Translations under genes and position numbers: made by a program | Notes under the pieces: generated by a model | The model's database searches: none | Seen by the model: the letters and a program-made list of their open reading frames with translations, nothing else | Told to the model about the DNA's origin: nothing | Part shown: positions 6,731 to 13,809 of the stretch, in pieces | Layout: every line of letters starts with the position of its first letter | Numbering within the stretch: position 1 is the stretch's first letter | Assembly (NCBI GenBank): GCA_964346395.1 | Contig: CAYFUT010000063.1 | Span: forward strand, 1 to 15,446 | Origin: CAYFUT01 sp964346395 | GTDB taxonomy: Bacteria; Bacillota; Halanaerobiia; Halobacteroidales; Halobacteroidaceae | Direction of reading: 5' to 3' | DNA length: 15,446 nucleotides

Positions 6731-7030
6731 ATGGCTAAAGATAATAAATATCGAATTGATAAGATCAAGCAAGAGCACACAATTATTGAAGATGTCTTAC
6801 CTTTGTTAGAAAATGTAGCTAAACTGTCTAGTGTGAAGAGTATTATTCCGGGCCGCATTAACCGCCGGGGTGGAAGTGGAGTACCCCCTCATTTGAAGTT
6901 GAAGTATAATACCCCAAGCGGAATTAAAATTCTGGCCAAAAATAGTTCCTCGGTACAAGAAGTTTTTGTAGTTACTGATAATGCTGATCAGACGATGCAG
7001 GTTATGAAAGATAAAAAGTTGGTCAAATAA
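6731..7030 (+). CDS. DUF2103-type small protein (putative metal-binding)
   Basis: A 99-residue soluble basic protein. The stretch EHTIIEDVLPLLENVAKL followed by VKSIIPGRI and YNTPSGIKILA...VQEVFVVT matches what I remember of the DUF2103 family, described as predicted metal-binding proteins. No clear cysteine or histidine cluster is visible here: one His at residue 16 and one near residue 54, and no Cys. Metal binding is therefore not shown by the sequence. A strong ribosome binding site, AAAGGAGG, ends 5 bases before the ATG. It has its own promoter and no terminator after it, so the LysM gene 120 bp downstream may be read through. The function is unknown. Confidence 0.65.
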   Translation: MAKDNKYRIDKIKQEHTIIEDVLPLLENVAKLSSVKSIIPGRINRRGGSGVPPHLKLKYNTPSGIKILAKNSSSVQEVFVVTDNADQTMQVMKDKKLVK

Positions 7031-7150
7031 AACTTGCAAAATATAAATAAATTGGACAGTTTAGGGAGGAAATTGATTGTTAATTATAGAAGAAACTAAT
7101 TATAAGAAGAATTATAATGAAGAAACGGGAGAAGGGGGTTATTATTCAGG

Positions 7151-8296
7151 ATGAAGAAAAAAATATCACTTATTTCCTTATTTATTATTGCTTTGTTAAT
7201 AGTTTCTAGTTCTCCATTATTGGCTCGGGATTTAGCAGTTGAAAATTACAAATTAGCTGTAAGATCTCTAGAAGCAAGAGAGTGGGAAGAAGCTCAGCAT
7301 TATTTAGACGAAGTTATTCTTGATGATTTATCGCAGTCTGAATTTTTTGCGAAAGCAATTTATTTAAAGAGTGTTTTACTAGCTGCTAAAACTGAGCGGA
7401 ATATTAAGCTAGCGGAACAATTTTCTGTTGGGGAAGAAAGAATTGGTATTGATAACCGGGAGCAGCAGAAAGAATTTAAATTAAAAGCAGAGAATTATAA
7501 ACGAAAAGCCAGGCAAAATGTGGATACCATAATTGGATTGGCTAATTATTTAGTGGCTAATCTACCCCCCTTGCAGGTTAATTTGGATTATTTATATAAA
7601 AATTCAGGCTATAATCAGACCGTACTTTCTACTATTGAATCAGGAACAGTTCCGGCGGAAGAAAAGTTGGCCCAGTTAGAGTCGGATTTAATGGCAAAAC
7701 AGATTAATAAATATCTACAGCTGACGCTAAGTGTTAAAGAATTCAATAATTTATCAGTTATTAGAGCTCGCGAAGGAGATAATTTGTATGACCTGGCTGA
7801 AGCTTACGAGGTTCCTTTTTATTTAATGCTGAGTGCTAATAGTCATATTGAAGATCCTAATAAAATATATCCCGGGGAAAAGATTTATGTACCGCAAGTT
7901 ACTAGTTCTTATGTCAGTTATCCACCTTATTTTTATTATTTATCGCAGTTAGCTTATGCTGCTAATCCAGAACGAAAGCAAGATATTATGCGGTTAGTCG
8001 AAAAAGCTTATCAATTGACAAATGCAGAAGAAGCAACGAGTGAAGAATATGTAAGAAAGAAGAGTAAAGAGCTAGGGTCAGAAATGGAGCAAGAGGATTA
8101 CAAGCAGCGGCTGCAGAATCAGGAGGAAAAGATCGAAACCCAGCAAAAAGAACTAAAAGAATTAAGGGATAAATATGATAAGTTACTAAGCAAACTTCAG
8201 AAGTTAACTTCTGACTCGGAAGGAGAAGAAGAACAGCAGGAATCAACTCCCGAAGCAGATGATTATAATCCAGAACAAGACCCCTTAACTTATTGA
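7151..8296 (+). CDS. Secreted LysM-domain protein with C-terminal coiled coil
   Basis: A 381-residue exported protein. A signal peptide is clear: MKKK, a hydrophobic core at residues 5-20, and a likely cut after SSPLLA (residue 25). Residues 28-135 form a helical repeat-like region (TPR-like in look, not confirmed). A LysM domain lies at about 203-248 (REGDNLYDLAEAYEV...NKIYPGEKIYVP), which should bind peptidoglycan or another N-acetylglucosamine polymer. Residues 310-352 are a charged coiled coil, followed by a very acidic tail rich in Glu and Gln. No catalytic domain is seen, so it is more likely a structural or adaptor protein of the cell envelope than a hydrolase. The ribosome binding site (GAAGGGGG) is 11-12 bases from the ATG, which is long. 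Confidence 0.8.
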   Translation: MKKKISLISLFIIALLIVSSSPLLARDLAVENYKLAVRSLEAREWEEAQHYLDEVILDDLSQSEFFAKAIYLKSVLLAAKTERNIKLAEQFSVGEERIGIDNREQQKEFKLKAENYKRKARQNVDTIIGLANYLVANLPPLQVNLDYLYKNSGYNQTVLSTIESGTVPAEEKLAQLESDLMAKQINKYLQLTLSVKEFNNLSVIRAREGDNLYDLAEAYEVPFYLMLSANSHIEDPNKIYPGEKIYVPQVTSSYVSYPPYFYYLSQLAYAANPERKQDIMRLVEKAYQLTNAEEATSEEYVRKKSKELGSEMEQEDYKQRLQNQEEKIETQQKELKELRDKYDKLLSKLQKLTSDSEGEEEQQESTPEADDYNPEQDPLTY

Positions 8297-8324
8297 TTGA
8301 GTTAGAAAAAATAGAAGCTTATGT

Positions 8325-8352
8325 TTGTAATTAAAAATCAATATGTTATGAT
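8325..8352 (+). promoter_or_regulatory. Possible promoter of the small membrane protein gene
   Basis: TTGTAA (8325-8330), a 16-base spacer and TATGAT (8347-8352), with the extended -10 TG at 8344-8345. Confidence 0.5.
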
Positions 8353-8390
8353 AAATGATGGATACTCAATAAGTGGTTAGGGGGGGGAGC

Positions 8391-8840
8391 ATGAAAAAAT
8401 ATATTGGGCTATTATCTATAATTTATATAATAGCCATAGTTATTCGTTTGAAAGATACGCAAAAAAGCTTTGAACGGTATAAAGAAGAATTTAAAGAAAT
8501 GAAGGTGCAGTTAGAAACAGTAAGCCAGCGGACTAATCCCTTTTTAATGATGAAGTTTACTAACTTTGTATTCTATTTCTTTTTGATTTTGTACTATGTA
8601 GCTAATATTTTATTATTTGAAAAATATTTACTGATTGATATTATAAGTTACTTGCTGATTTTTGTGGGAATAATAAAGTTAAAACAGAAATTAGGGATTA
8701 ATTCGGTGGCTGACTTTAGGCAGGTAGCCAAGACAGACCGCCAGCAGTATCATAAACAGAAAAAAATTGATTTTTATCTAGGATTATTAGAATTCGGATA
8801 TGCATTTAATGCTCTATCCCTGATTAGTTTTTATTATTAA
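8391..8840 (+). CDS. Small integral membrane protein of unknown function
   Basis: A 149-residue protein that I do not recognise. Four hydrophobic segments are visible: residues 2-18, about 58-76 (NFVFYFFLILYYVANILLF), 80-96, and 130-149 at the very C-terminus. The first two are separated by a charged, probably helical stretch (residues 20-48), and a basic stretch rich in Lys, Arg and Gln (about 97-127) lies before the last. The start is the ATG at 8391, preceded by AGGGGGGGAG; the GTG at 8373 would put the ribosome binding site inside the gene. It has a plausible promoter and ends 10 bp before the shared terminator hairpin. Confidence 0.7.
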   Translation: MKKYIGLLSIIYIIAIVIRLKDTQKSFERYKEEFKEMKVQLETVSQRTNPFLMMKFTNFVFYFFLILYYVANILLFEKYLLIDIISYLLIFVGIIKLKQKLGINSVADFRQVAKTDRQQYHKQKKIDFYLGLLEFGYAFNALSLISFYY

Positions 8841-8849
8841 AGGAGGAAA

Positions 8850-8880
8850 GGTAGCCTAATGTTTAGGCTACCTTATTTTT
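8850..8880. terminator. Terminator hairpin between convergent genes
   Basis: A perfect 10-bp stem (8850-8859 with 8863-8872, arm GGTAGCCTAA) around a TGT loop, followed on the + strand by TTATTTTTT. On the minus strand the downstream tract is only weakly T-rich (TTTCCTCCTTT), so it should work mainly for the + strand gene. The stop codon of the minus-strand gene (8868-8870) lies inside the stem. Confidence 0.85.
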
Positions 8881-9041
8881 TCGTTAAATTCCTTTGTTTC
8901 AATAATTGCTTCCAGGAGGTTGATTACTCCATCTAATTCGTCTTCTCTTATATAGTGGATATCTGAAACTTCATCTGTTTTAATTTTTTCTAAATCAGTG
9001 ACTATTTCTTTTAGTCCATTGATGTTGGTATAATCTAGCAT
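8868..9041 (-). CDS. Small acidic hypothetical protein, 57 residues
   Basis: Read on the minus strand from the ATG at 9041 to the TAG at 8868-8870, this gives a 57-residue acidic, probably helical protein starting MLDYTNINGLKEIVTDLEK and ending NEKIR. A strong ribosome binding site, GAGGAGG, lies 7 bases before the ATG, which is the best evidence that it is real. Amphipathic leucine spacing (LKEIVTDLEKI and LDGVINLLEAIIE) suggests two helices. There is no cysteine, signal peptide or membrane segment. It is the only minus-strand gene in the window and converges on the small membrane protein gene. I do not recognise the family. No clear promoter is seen upstream on its strand. Confidence 0.65.
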   Translation of the reverse strand: MLDYTNINGLKEIVTDLEKIKTDEVSDIHYIREDELDGVINLLEAIIETKEFNEKIR

Positions 9042-9154
9042 ATTGTGGCCTCCTCGAAGGAATCAGATTAGCTTTAGTTTAGTATTTGTAGAATTGAGGC
9101 GAATGATGTTAGAAAAAATAGTTAGTAAGTTTTAAAATTAGAGAATTTGTTAAC

Positions 9155-9202
9155 TGCAATCGGGGATAATAATTTAATATCAGGGAAAACTTATAGATTG
9201 CA
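9155..9202 (+). other. Nested inverted repeat in the rimO upstream region
   Basis: TGCAATC (9155-9161) and GATTGCA (9196-9202) form a perfect 7-bp outer stem. Inside it, GATAATAATTTAATATC (9165-9181) folds as a near-palindrome with one mismatch. It could be a structured 5' leader or a protein-binding site. The rest of 9042-9349 shows a small dyad, AATAC...GTATT (9238-9255), a TATAAT at 9307-9312 without a good -35, and nothing else that I can name. Confidence 0.35.
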
Positions 9203-9349
9203 AGGGAAGGAAACAAGGAATTTTTCTATTAATGTTGAATACTTTTATTAGTATTAATTAATTATGTTAGCCTACTAAAAACTAAGATAAATAGGTGGAA
9301 AATTTTTATAATTTAATAAGTTAAAATAAGAGAAGGGATGAAAAAAGAA

Positions 9350-10681
9350 ATGATTAAAATAGGATTAATAACTTTAGGATGTGCTAAGAATGAAGTTGAT
9401 TCAGAAATCATGCTTGGTTTAATAGCAGCCAGGGAAGATTTTAGTTTAACCGAAGATTATCAGCAGGCGGAGGTATTAATAGTTAATACCTGTGGATTTA
9501 TCGCGGATGCGAAAGAAGAATCAATTAATACTATTTTACAGTTAGCTCAATATAAAGAAGAGGGAAATTGTAAGTTATTAATTGCAGCGGGATGTCTAGC
9601 GCAGGGATATAATCAAGAGTTGGCAGAAGAGATTCCGGAGGTTGATGCTTTTGTAGGAACAGGTGATTTTGATAGGATTGTAGAAGTTATTGACCAGGGC
9701 TTAGCAGGGAGAAAGAAAGTAGAAGTTAGTGAGCCGGGATTTAATTATGATCGTCAGTTTCCTCGCGGGAGTGTAACGCCTGATCATCTGGCTTATGTAA
9801 AAATTGCCGAAGGCTGTAATAACAATTGTTCCTACTGTTTAATTCCGCAGTTGAGAGGCTCTTTACAGAGTCGTTCTCTGGAAAATATAGTGCAAGAGGT
9901 AAAGAATTTGGCTCAAACTGAAGTAAAGGAAATTAACATTATAGCACAGGATATTACTCAGTATGGAATTGACCGGTATGGAGAATCTAAGATAGTTGAG
10001 CTGCTGGGAAAATTAGTTAAGATAGAAGGAATTGACTGGATTAGGCTGCTGTATGCCTATCCGACGCGGATTAGTGATCAGTTAATTGATTTGATTGCCT
10101 GCGAAGATAAAATATGCAGTTATCTGGACCTGCCTGTCCAGCATGCTGATGGAGAAATCAGGCAGAAAATGAATCGGCAGGGGACAAAAGAAGAGATTTT
10201 ACAGGTGATTAATAAATTACGGGATCGAATTCCGAATATTGCTCTGCGGACTTCCGTGATTGTCGGTTTTCCTGGTGAAACAGAAGAGCATTTTGCTAAC
10301 TTGCTAGATTTTATTGAACAAGCAGAATTTGATAGATTAGGAGCGTTCACCTATTCTCAGGAAGAAGGTACTCCGGCGGCTGAACTGCCCTGCCAGATTC
10401 CGGAAGCTAGAAAAGAAGAACGCTATAATCGAGTTATGGAACTACAGCAAGAAATTTCTTATCAGCGCAACCAGCAGTATGAAGGACTAGAAATGGATGT
10501 TTTACTGACAGAAGTACAGTCTCAAGAACCGAAAATTATGGTAGGTAGAAGTCAGCGGGAAGCACCGGATGTGGACGGAGTTATTTATGTTCGGGAAACT
10601 GATAAAGAAACTGGAGAGTTTGTGTCCGTAAAAATAACCGAGGCTTATGAATATGATTTGATAGGAGTGGAAAAACAATGA
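9350..10681 (+). CDS. rimO: Ribosomal protein S12 methylthiotransferase (radical SAM)
   Basis: RimO adds a methylthio group to a conserved aspartate of ribosomal protein S12, using two [4Fe-4S] clusters. From the ATG at 9350 it has 443 residues. The N-terminal UPF0004 domain has C11 (TLGCAKNEVDS), C48 (VNTCGF) and C82 (AAGCLAQG). The radical SAM domain has the CxxxCxxC motif CNNNCSYC (C156, C160, C163), and GFPGETEE follows. The C-terminal part is the TRAM domain that recognises S12. The ALGCAKN/DSE variant and QLRGSLQSRS favour RimO over MiaB. The ATG at 9338 is also in frame (4 more residues) but touches the AGAAGGG ribosome binding site, so 9350 is preferred. The gene overlaps pgsA by ATGA. 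Confidence 0.93.
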   Translation: MIKIGLITLGCAKNEVDSEIMLGLIAAREDFSLTEDYQQAEVLIVNTCGFIADAKEESINTILQLAQYKEEGNCKLLIAAGCLAQGYNQELAEEIPEVDAFVGTGDFDRIVEVIDQGLAGRKKVEVSEPGFNYDRQFPRGSVTPDHLAYVKIAEGCNNNCSYCLIPQLRGSLQSRSLENIVQEVKNLAQTEVKEINIIAQDITQYGIDRYGESKIVELLGKLVKIEGIDWIRLLYAYPTRISDQLIDLIACEDKICSYLDLPVQHADGEIRQKMNRQGTKEEILQVINKLRDRIPNIALRTSVIVGFPGETEEHFANLLDFIEQAEFDRLGAFTYSQEEGTPAAELPCQIPEARKEERYNRVMELQQEISYQRNQQYEGLEMDVLLTEVQSQEPKIMVGRSQREAPDVDGVIYVRETDKETGEFVSVKITEAYEYDLIGVEKQ

Positions 10682-11232
10682 AATTAAATTTACCTAATAA
10701 GTTGACTTTGGTGCGCATTGTTTTAATTCCTATTTTCATGGCATTTTTATTAATTAAACCTGGGGGAGAGTATCTAGCTTACGGAAGATATTTTGCCCTG
10801 TTTGTATTTATTGTGGCTGCGATTACAGATGGGTTGGATGGATATTTGGCGCGAAGTCGGGATTTGATCACTAATTTCGGTAAGTTCATGGATCCGTTAG
10901 CTGATAAACTATTGGTTTCAGCTGCCTTGATTGCTCTGGTAGATATGGGAACTATTTCTGCTTGGCCGGTGATTATTATTATCGGCCGCGAATTTGCTGT
11001 TACTGGGCTGCGCGTTTTAGCTGCTGGCGAAGGAATTGTAATTGCGGCTAGTAATCTTGGGAAATATAAAACTAATGCTCAAATTTTTGCTATTATTGCC
11101 TTAATTCTTGATTTGCCGTTTGCTTTTGTTTTATTATGGATTGCAGTAATTTTAACGCTCGTTTCCGGAATTGATTACTTTATGAACTCTAAAGAGGTTA
11201 TTAAGGAGGATAGCAATGAAGAAGGTAATTAA
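10678..11232 (+). CDS. pgsA: CDP-diacylglycerol--glycerol-3-phosphate 3-phosphatidyltransferase
   Basis: This membrane enzyme makes phosphatidylglycerol phosphate from CDP-diacylglycerol and glycerol 3-phosphate, the committed step to phosphatidylglycerol. The protein has 184 residues, the usual length. The CDP-alcohol phosphatidyltransferase signature D-x2-D-G-x2-A-R-x8-G-x3-D-x3-D is complete: D51, D54, G55, A58, R59, G68, D72 and D76. NLPNKLTLVRI at the N-terminus is typical of PgsA. Several hydrophobic segments flank the motif (about 11-26, 38-50, 75-105 and 125-165). Its ATG overlaps the rimO stop codon as ATGA, so translation is probably coupled, and its 3' end overlaps pgpA by 17 bp. 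Confidence 0.95.
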   Translation: MKLNLPNKLTLVRIVLIPIFMAFLLIKPGGEYLAYGRYFALFVFIVAAITDGLDGYLARSRDLITNFGKFMDPLADKLLVSAALIALVDMGTISAWPVIIIIGREFAVTGLRVLAAGEGIVIAASNLGKYKTNAQIFAIIALILDLPFAFVLLWIAVILTLVSGIDYFMNSKEVIKEDSNEEGN

Positions 11233-11662
11233 ATTATTAGCTACTGGTTTTAAAACGGGTTTGACTCCCGTAGCACCAGGTACTGCTGGAACATTAGTAG
11301 CAGTGGCTGGTTTGTGGTTAGTAATGGTACTGGGATTAATCAAAATAGTTGATTTTCCTCTACTATTTATTTTGGTCGTGGTAGGAACTTATATTGCTCA
11401 GGAAGCTGATAAGTTGTATGAAATTAAAGATGCCCCCCAGATTGTAATAGATGAAATAGTAGGGTTTGCGGTAGCAATGGCTGGTCTGCAGATGAATATG
11501 TTAGTTCCGGCCTTTGTCTTATTTCGGTTTTTTGATATTTATAAACCGGATCCGCTGGATAGGTTACAGGAATTTGAAGGTGGAATCGGAATTATGCTGG
11601 ATGATATAGGAGCCGGAATTGCTGCTAATATCTTGCTGCGGATTGTTCTTTATTTTGTTTAA
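11216..11662 (+). CDS. pgpA: Phosphatidylglycerophosphatase A
   Basis: This enzyme removes the phosphate from phosphatidylglycerol phosphate, the product of PgsA, to give phosphatidylglycerol. The protein has 148 residues. Family motifs are visible: TGLTPVAPGTAGTL (residues 14-27), APQIVIDEIVGFAVA (near residues 73-87) and FRFFDIYKPDPLDRL (near residues 103-117). The acidic residues in the last two would bind the metal ion. Hydrophobic segments fit a small membrane enzyme. Its ribosome binding site AAGGAGG lies inside the end of pgsA and the two genes overlap by 17 bp, so two consecutive enzymes of one pathway are translationally linked. Confidence 0.92.
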   Translation: MKKVIKLLATGFKTGLTPVAPGTAGTLVAVAGLWLVMVLGLIKIVDFPLLFILVVVGTYIAQEADKLYEIKDAPQIVIDEIVGFAVAMAGLQMNMLVPAFVLFRFFDIYKPDPLDRLQEFEGGIGIMLDDIGAGIAANILLRIVLYFV

Positions 11663-11728
11663 GTGGAATATTCAAAGGTACTTAAGCTATGCTTTATTTT
11701 TCAATATTTGTGATAAGGAGCAGGTAAA

Positions 11729-12400
11729 ATGAACGAAGAGAAATTGGAAACTGTAACTAATAATTTATCAGAAAAACCAGGTATTTTAAGAAAAGAAGAG
11801 GATTATTTTAATTCAGCTGTATTGATTGCTTTAATTCTGCAAGCGGGAGAATATCATTTTTTATTTCAGAGACGCTCTTCACGGGTAAGTCAAGCAGGAG
11901 AAATCTGTTTTCCAGGTGGAAAGCCAGAACCAGAAGATGCAAATTATCAAGAAACTGCCCTGCGCGAAACCGAAGAAGAATTAGGAATTCCTTCTGAAAG
12001 GATAGATCTAAAAGGAAGATTAAATACATTAGTAACCCCTATGGGAGTTACTATTGATTCTTTTGTTGGTATCTGTAGAATAAATGACTTAAATCAGTTA
12101 GATATTAATTATTTAGAAGTAGAAGAAATGTTCACTATTCCTATATCATATTTTTGTGAGAATAAACCGAAAACTTATCAAACTCGAGTGGAAATTAAGC
12201 CTAATTATTTAAATAAGCAAGGTGAAAGGGTAAATTTACTGCCGGTAGAAAAATTAGGACTACCTGACCGCTATCGAAATGCCTGGGGTGGAAAAAAGCA
12301 TAATATTTATGTTTATGAGACAGATCACGGAGTAATTTGGGGCATGACTGCTCAATTAATTGTAGAACTTATGGATAATTTAGCTGCAACGTGGGGTTAG
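11729..12400 (+). CDS. Nudix hydrolase, CoA pyrophosphatase-like
   Basis: A 223-residue soluble hydrolase. The Nudix helix is visible as ETALRETEEELGIP, with the REtEEElGI core that binds Mg ions. Ahead of it, FQRRSSRVSQAGEICFPGGK matches the LLTxRS...GxxxFPGG pattern of the CoA diphosphatase (NudL/PCD1-type) subgroup, which cuts CoA into 3',5'-ADP and 4'-phosphopantetheine. The first Glu of the strict Nudix box (eight before the RE) is Ala here; other acidic residues nearby may take its place. The ribosome binding site ATAAGGAG lies 8 bases before the ATG. It is 66 bp after pgpA with no clear terminator between. CoA as substrate is inferred from the motif. Confidence 0.8.
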   Translation: MNEEKLETVTNNLSEKPGILRKEEDYFNSAVLIALILQAGEYHFLFQRRSSRVSQAGEICFPGGKPEPEDANYQETALRETEEELGIPSERIDLKGRLNTLVTPMGVTIDSFVGICRINDLNQLDINYLEVEEMFTIPISYFCENKPKTYQTRVEIKPNYLNKQGERVNLLPVEKLGLPDRYRNAWGGKKHNIYVYETDHGVIWGMTAQLIVELMDNLAATWG

Positions 12401-12444
12401 CATCTCCGATAAGAATTTTATTTAATTTAGGAAGGGTGGGGTCA

Positions 12445-13101
12445 ATGGCTGTTGATGTTATAACTAAATTTAATTTTCAGACCTTTTTATCTTCATCTGA
12501 TGTCTATAAAGCAGGGATTAGAAACCGCGGTAAAGCTCTAGTTAGTATTGAGGAATTCACTCCTGTAGATAGCGATCAATTAGAAGTAACTTTAGCAGTA
12601 ACTCGTCGCCTAAATCAAGAAGATAAGGAATTTGTACTTGTCTTTCGGCAGCCAAATGAGGTTTATAATATTCCTGTGGAGATTAAATCCCGGGAGGAAG
12701 AAAGAGTTTATATCTTAGAAAAGAAGGGGCAAGTGGTTTATATCGAAGACAGGCGTGATTATGAGCGAGTAGAAATAGGGAAAAAGGTTGAATATTATCC
12801 AGCTCAGAGGAATCGAAATGTAAATCATTTATATACAGGAGTAATTAAAGATATAAGTGCTTCCGGAGCGCAGTTGGTTACTACCCGAGAGTTGAATACA
12901 AGTAATCCGATAGTTTTAGATACCACTTTTTTAGAGTTATCGCTTGATGAATTAGTCGGGAAAGTGGTGTGGAAAGAAGAAATGAAGAGTAGGAAATATG
13001 CTAATGGAATTCAGTTTAAGTTTTCTGAGCCCGAAGAGAGGACAGCTCTAATTGATTATTTATATCAAGATGAAAAAGAAGATGATGAAGCGGAAGAATA
13101 G
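12445..13101 (+). CDS. PilZ-domain cyclic di-GMP-binding protein (YcgR-like)
   Basis: A 218-residue soluble protein. Residues 1-95 fit the N-terminal beta-rich domain that precedes PilZ in YcgR-like proteins. The PilZ domain follows with both c-di-GMP-binding motifs intact: RxxxR as RRDYER (R104, R108) and DxSxxG as DISASG (D136, S138, G141), then NGIQFKF near the end. Such proteins usually act as c-di-GMP receptors that slow flagellar rotation or affect the envelope. No flagellar gene is in the window, so the output is unknown. The tail is strongly acidic (EKEDDEAEE). The ATG at 12445 is preferred, with AGGAAGGGTGGGG just upstream; the GTG at 12391 overlaps the Nudix gene and lacks a ribosome binding site. 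Confidence 0.88.
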   Translation: MAVDVITKFNFQTFLSSSDVYKAGIRNRGKALVSIEEFTPVDSDQLEVTLAVTRRLNQEDKEFVLVFRQPNEVYNIPVEIKSREEERVYILEKKGQVVYIEDRRDYERVEIGKKVEYYPAQRNRNVNHLYTGVIKDISASGAQLVTTRELNTSNPIVLDTTFLELSLDELVGKVVWKEEMKSRKYANGIQFKFSEPEERTALIDYLYQDEKEDDEAEE

Positions 13102-13146
13102 AACTGTTGAATTCTCATTCTCAAATAATGTTAGCTATTATTTCTG

Positions 13147-13175
13147 CTGCAGGCTGAATAAGCCTGCAGTTTTCA
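13147..13175 (+). terminator. Rho-independent terminator of the rimO-PilZ operon
   Basis: A perfect 9-bp stem, CTGCAGGCT (13147-13155) with AGCCTGCAG (13161-13169), loop GAATA, then TTTTCAATTTT. It is the only terminator I see between rimO and here, so the five genes may be one transcript. Confidence 0.85.
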
Positions 13176-13223
13176 ATTTTGTTGTTTAATTTCTTTTTAG
13201 GAATAAATTACATTCTTTTTACA

Positions 13224-13253
13224 TTAGATTACTAATCTTAGTTATGGTATAAT
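13224..13253 (+). promoter_or_regulatory. Promoter of the FtsH-like operon, with an internal dyad
   Basis: TATAAT (13248-13253) with extended -10 TG (13245-13246) and a weak -35, TTAGAT (13224-13229), at 18 bases. A perfect dyad, AGATT-ACT-AATCT (13226-13238), lies over the -35 and spacer and could be an operator. Confidence 0.6.
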
Positions 13254-13291
13254 TATTCTTGTCGAAAATTGATACGGGGGGGTTCAACTAC

Positions 13292-13804
13292 ATGAAAACT
13301 TTCAATTACAAATTAGGAGTACTGGTATTAGTTATTTCTCTGGTTGTTTTTTTTGCTGGGAATTATTTTTTTGCTAATTATAAAGTGAATTATTCGCTGC
13401 AGAATGATTTAAAGCAGGTTTCTGGGGTCAAAGAAGTAACAATTACCTCTTCAGATGGAAGTCATGAATTAAACTTAACTTTAGAACAGGTAACAGATTT
13501 GCAGCAGGTATTTACTCAGGTTCAAGATAGGGTAGCTAAATCTCTAGAACCAGGGTCTTATCAACTAGATTTTGCAGTGCCGGGAGGATTTTCTAGTCAG
13601 CTGGAAACTGAAGTAGAATTAGCACTACATGAAGCCTGCCAAACGGGAGAATTTGTTGAGTTAGGAGAGAGAATTAAGGAGTATAAAGACAAATATAATT
13701 TACAGGAAACGATTATTCAGGTAGATGATGATTATATTTATCTTAGTTTAGTGAAGAATGAACAAGCTTTGTATAAGGTAATTAACCGCCAGAGAAAGGG
13801 GTGA
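13292..13804 (+). CDS. Single-pass membrane protein, upstream partner of the FtsH-like gene
   Basis: A 170-residue protein that I do not recognise. One membrane segment at residues 8-28 (LGVLVLVISLVVFFAGNYFF) with a short positively charged N-terminus suggests that the remaining roughly 140 residues lie outside the cytoplasm. That part looks folded: a beta-strand-rich start (VKEVTITSSDGSHELNLTLE), then alternating strands and helices, ending in an acidic strand (IIQVDDDYIYLSLVKNE). The start is the ATG at 13292, nine bases after a GGGGGG run; the TTG at 13259 lacks a ribosome binding site. It is 5 bp from the FtsH-like gene, so the two are co-transcribed. Its topology is like the TM1-plus-outer-domain part of FtsH, but I see no sequence match. 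Confidence 0.75.
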   Translation: MKTFNYKLGVLVLVISLVVFFAGNYFFANYKVNYSLQNDLKQVSGVKEVTITSSDGSHELNLTLEQVTDLQQVFTQVQDRVAKSLEPGSYQLDFAVPGGFSSQLETEVELALHEACQTGEFVELGERIKEYKDKYNLQETIIQVDDDYIYLSLVKNEQALYKVINRQRKG

Positions 13805-13809
13805 AGTAG

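Noticed and set aside
7068..7099. Tiny ORF starting TTG after GGGAGG upstream of the LysM gene
   Set aside because: Eight codons with a TTG start is within chance, and nothing supports translation.
11663..11728. Possible terminator between pgpA and the Nudix gene
   Set aside because: AAGC-TAT-GCTT is only a 4-bp stem before a broken T tract; too weak to claim.
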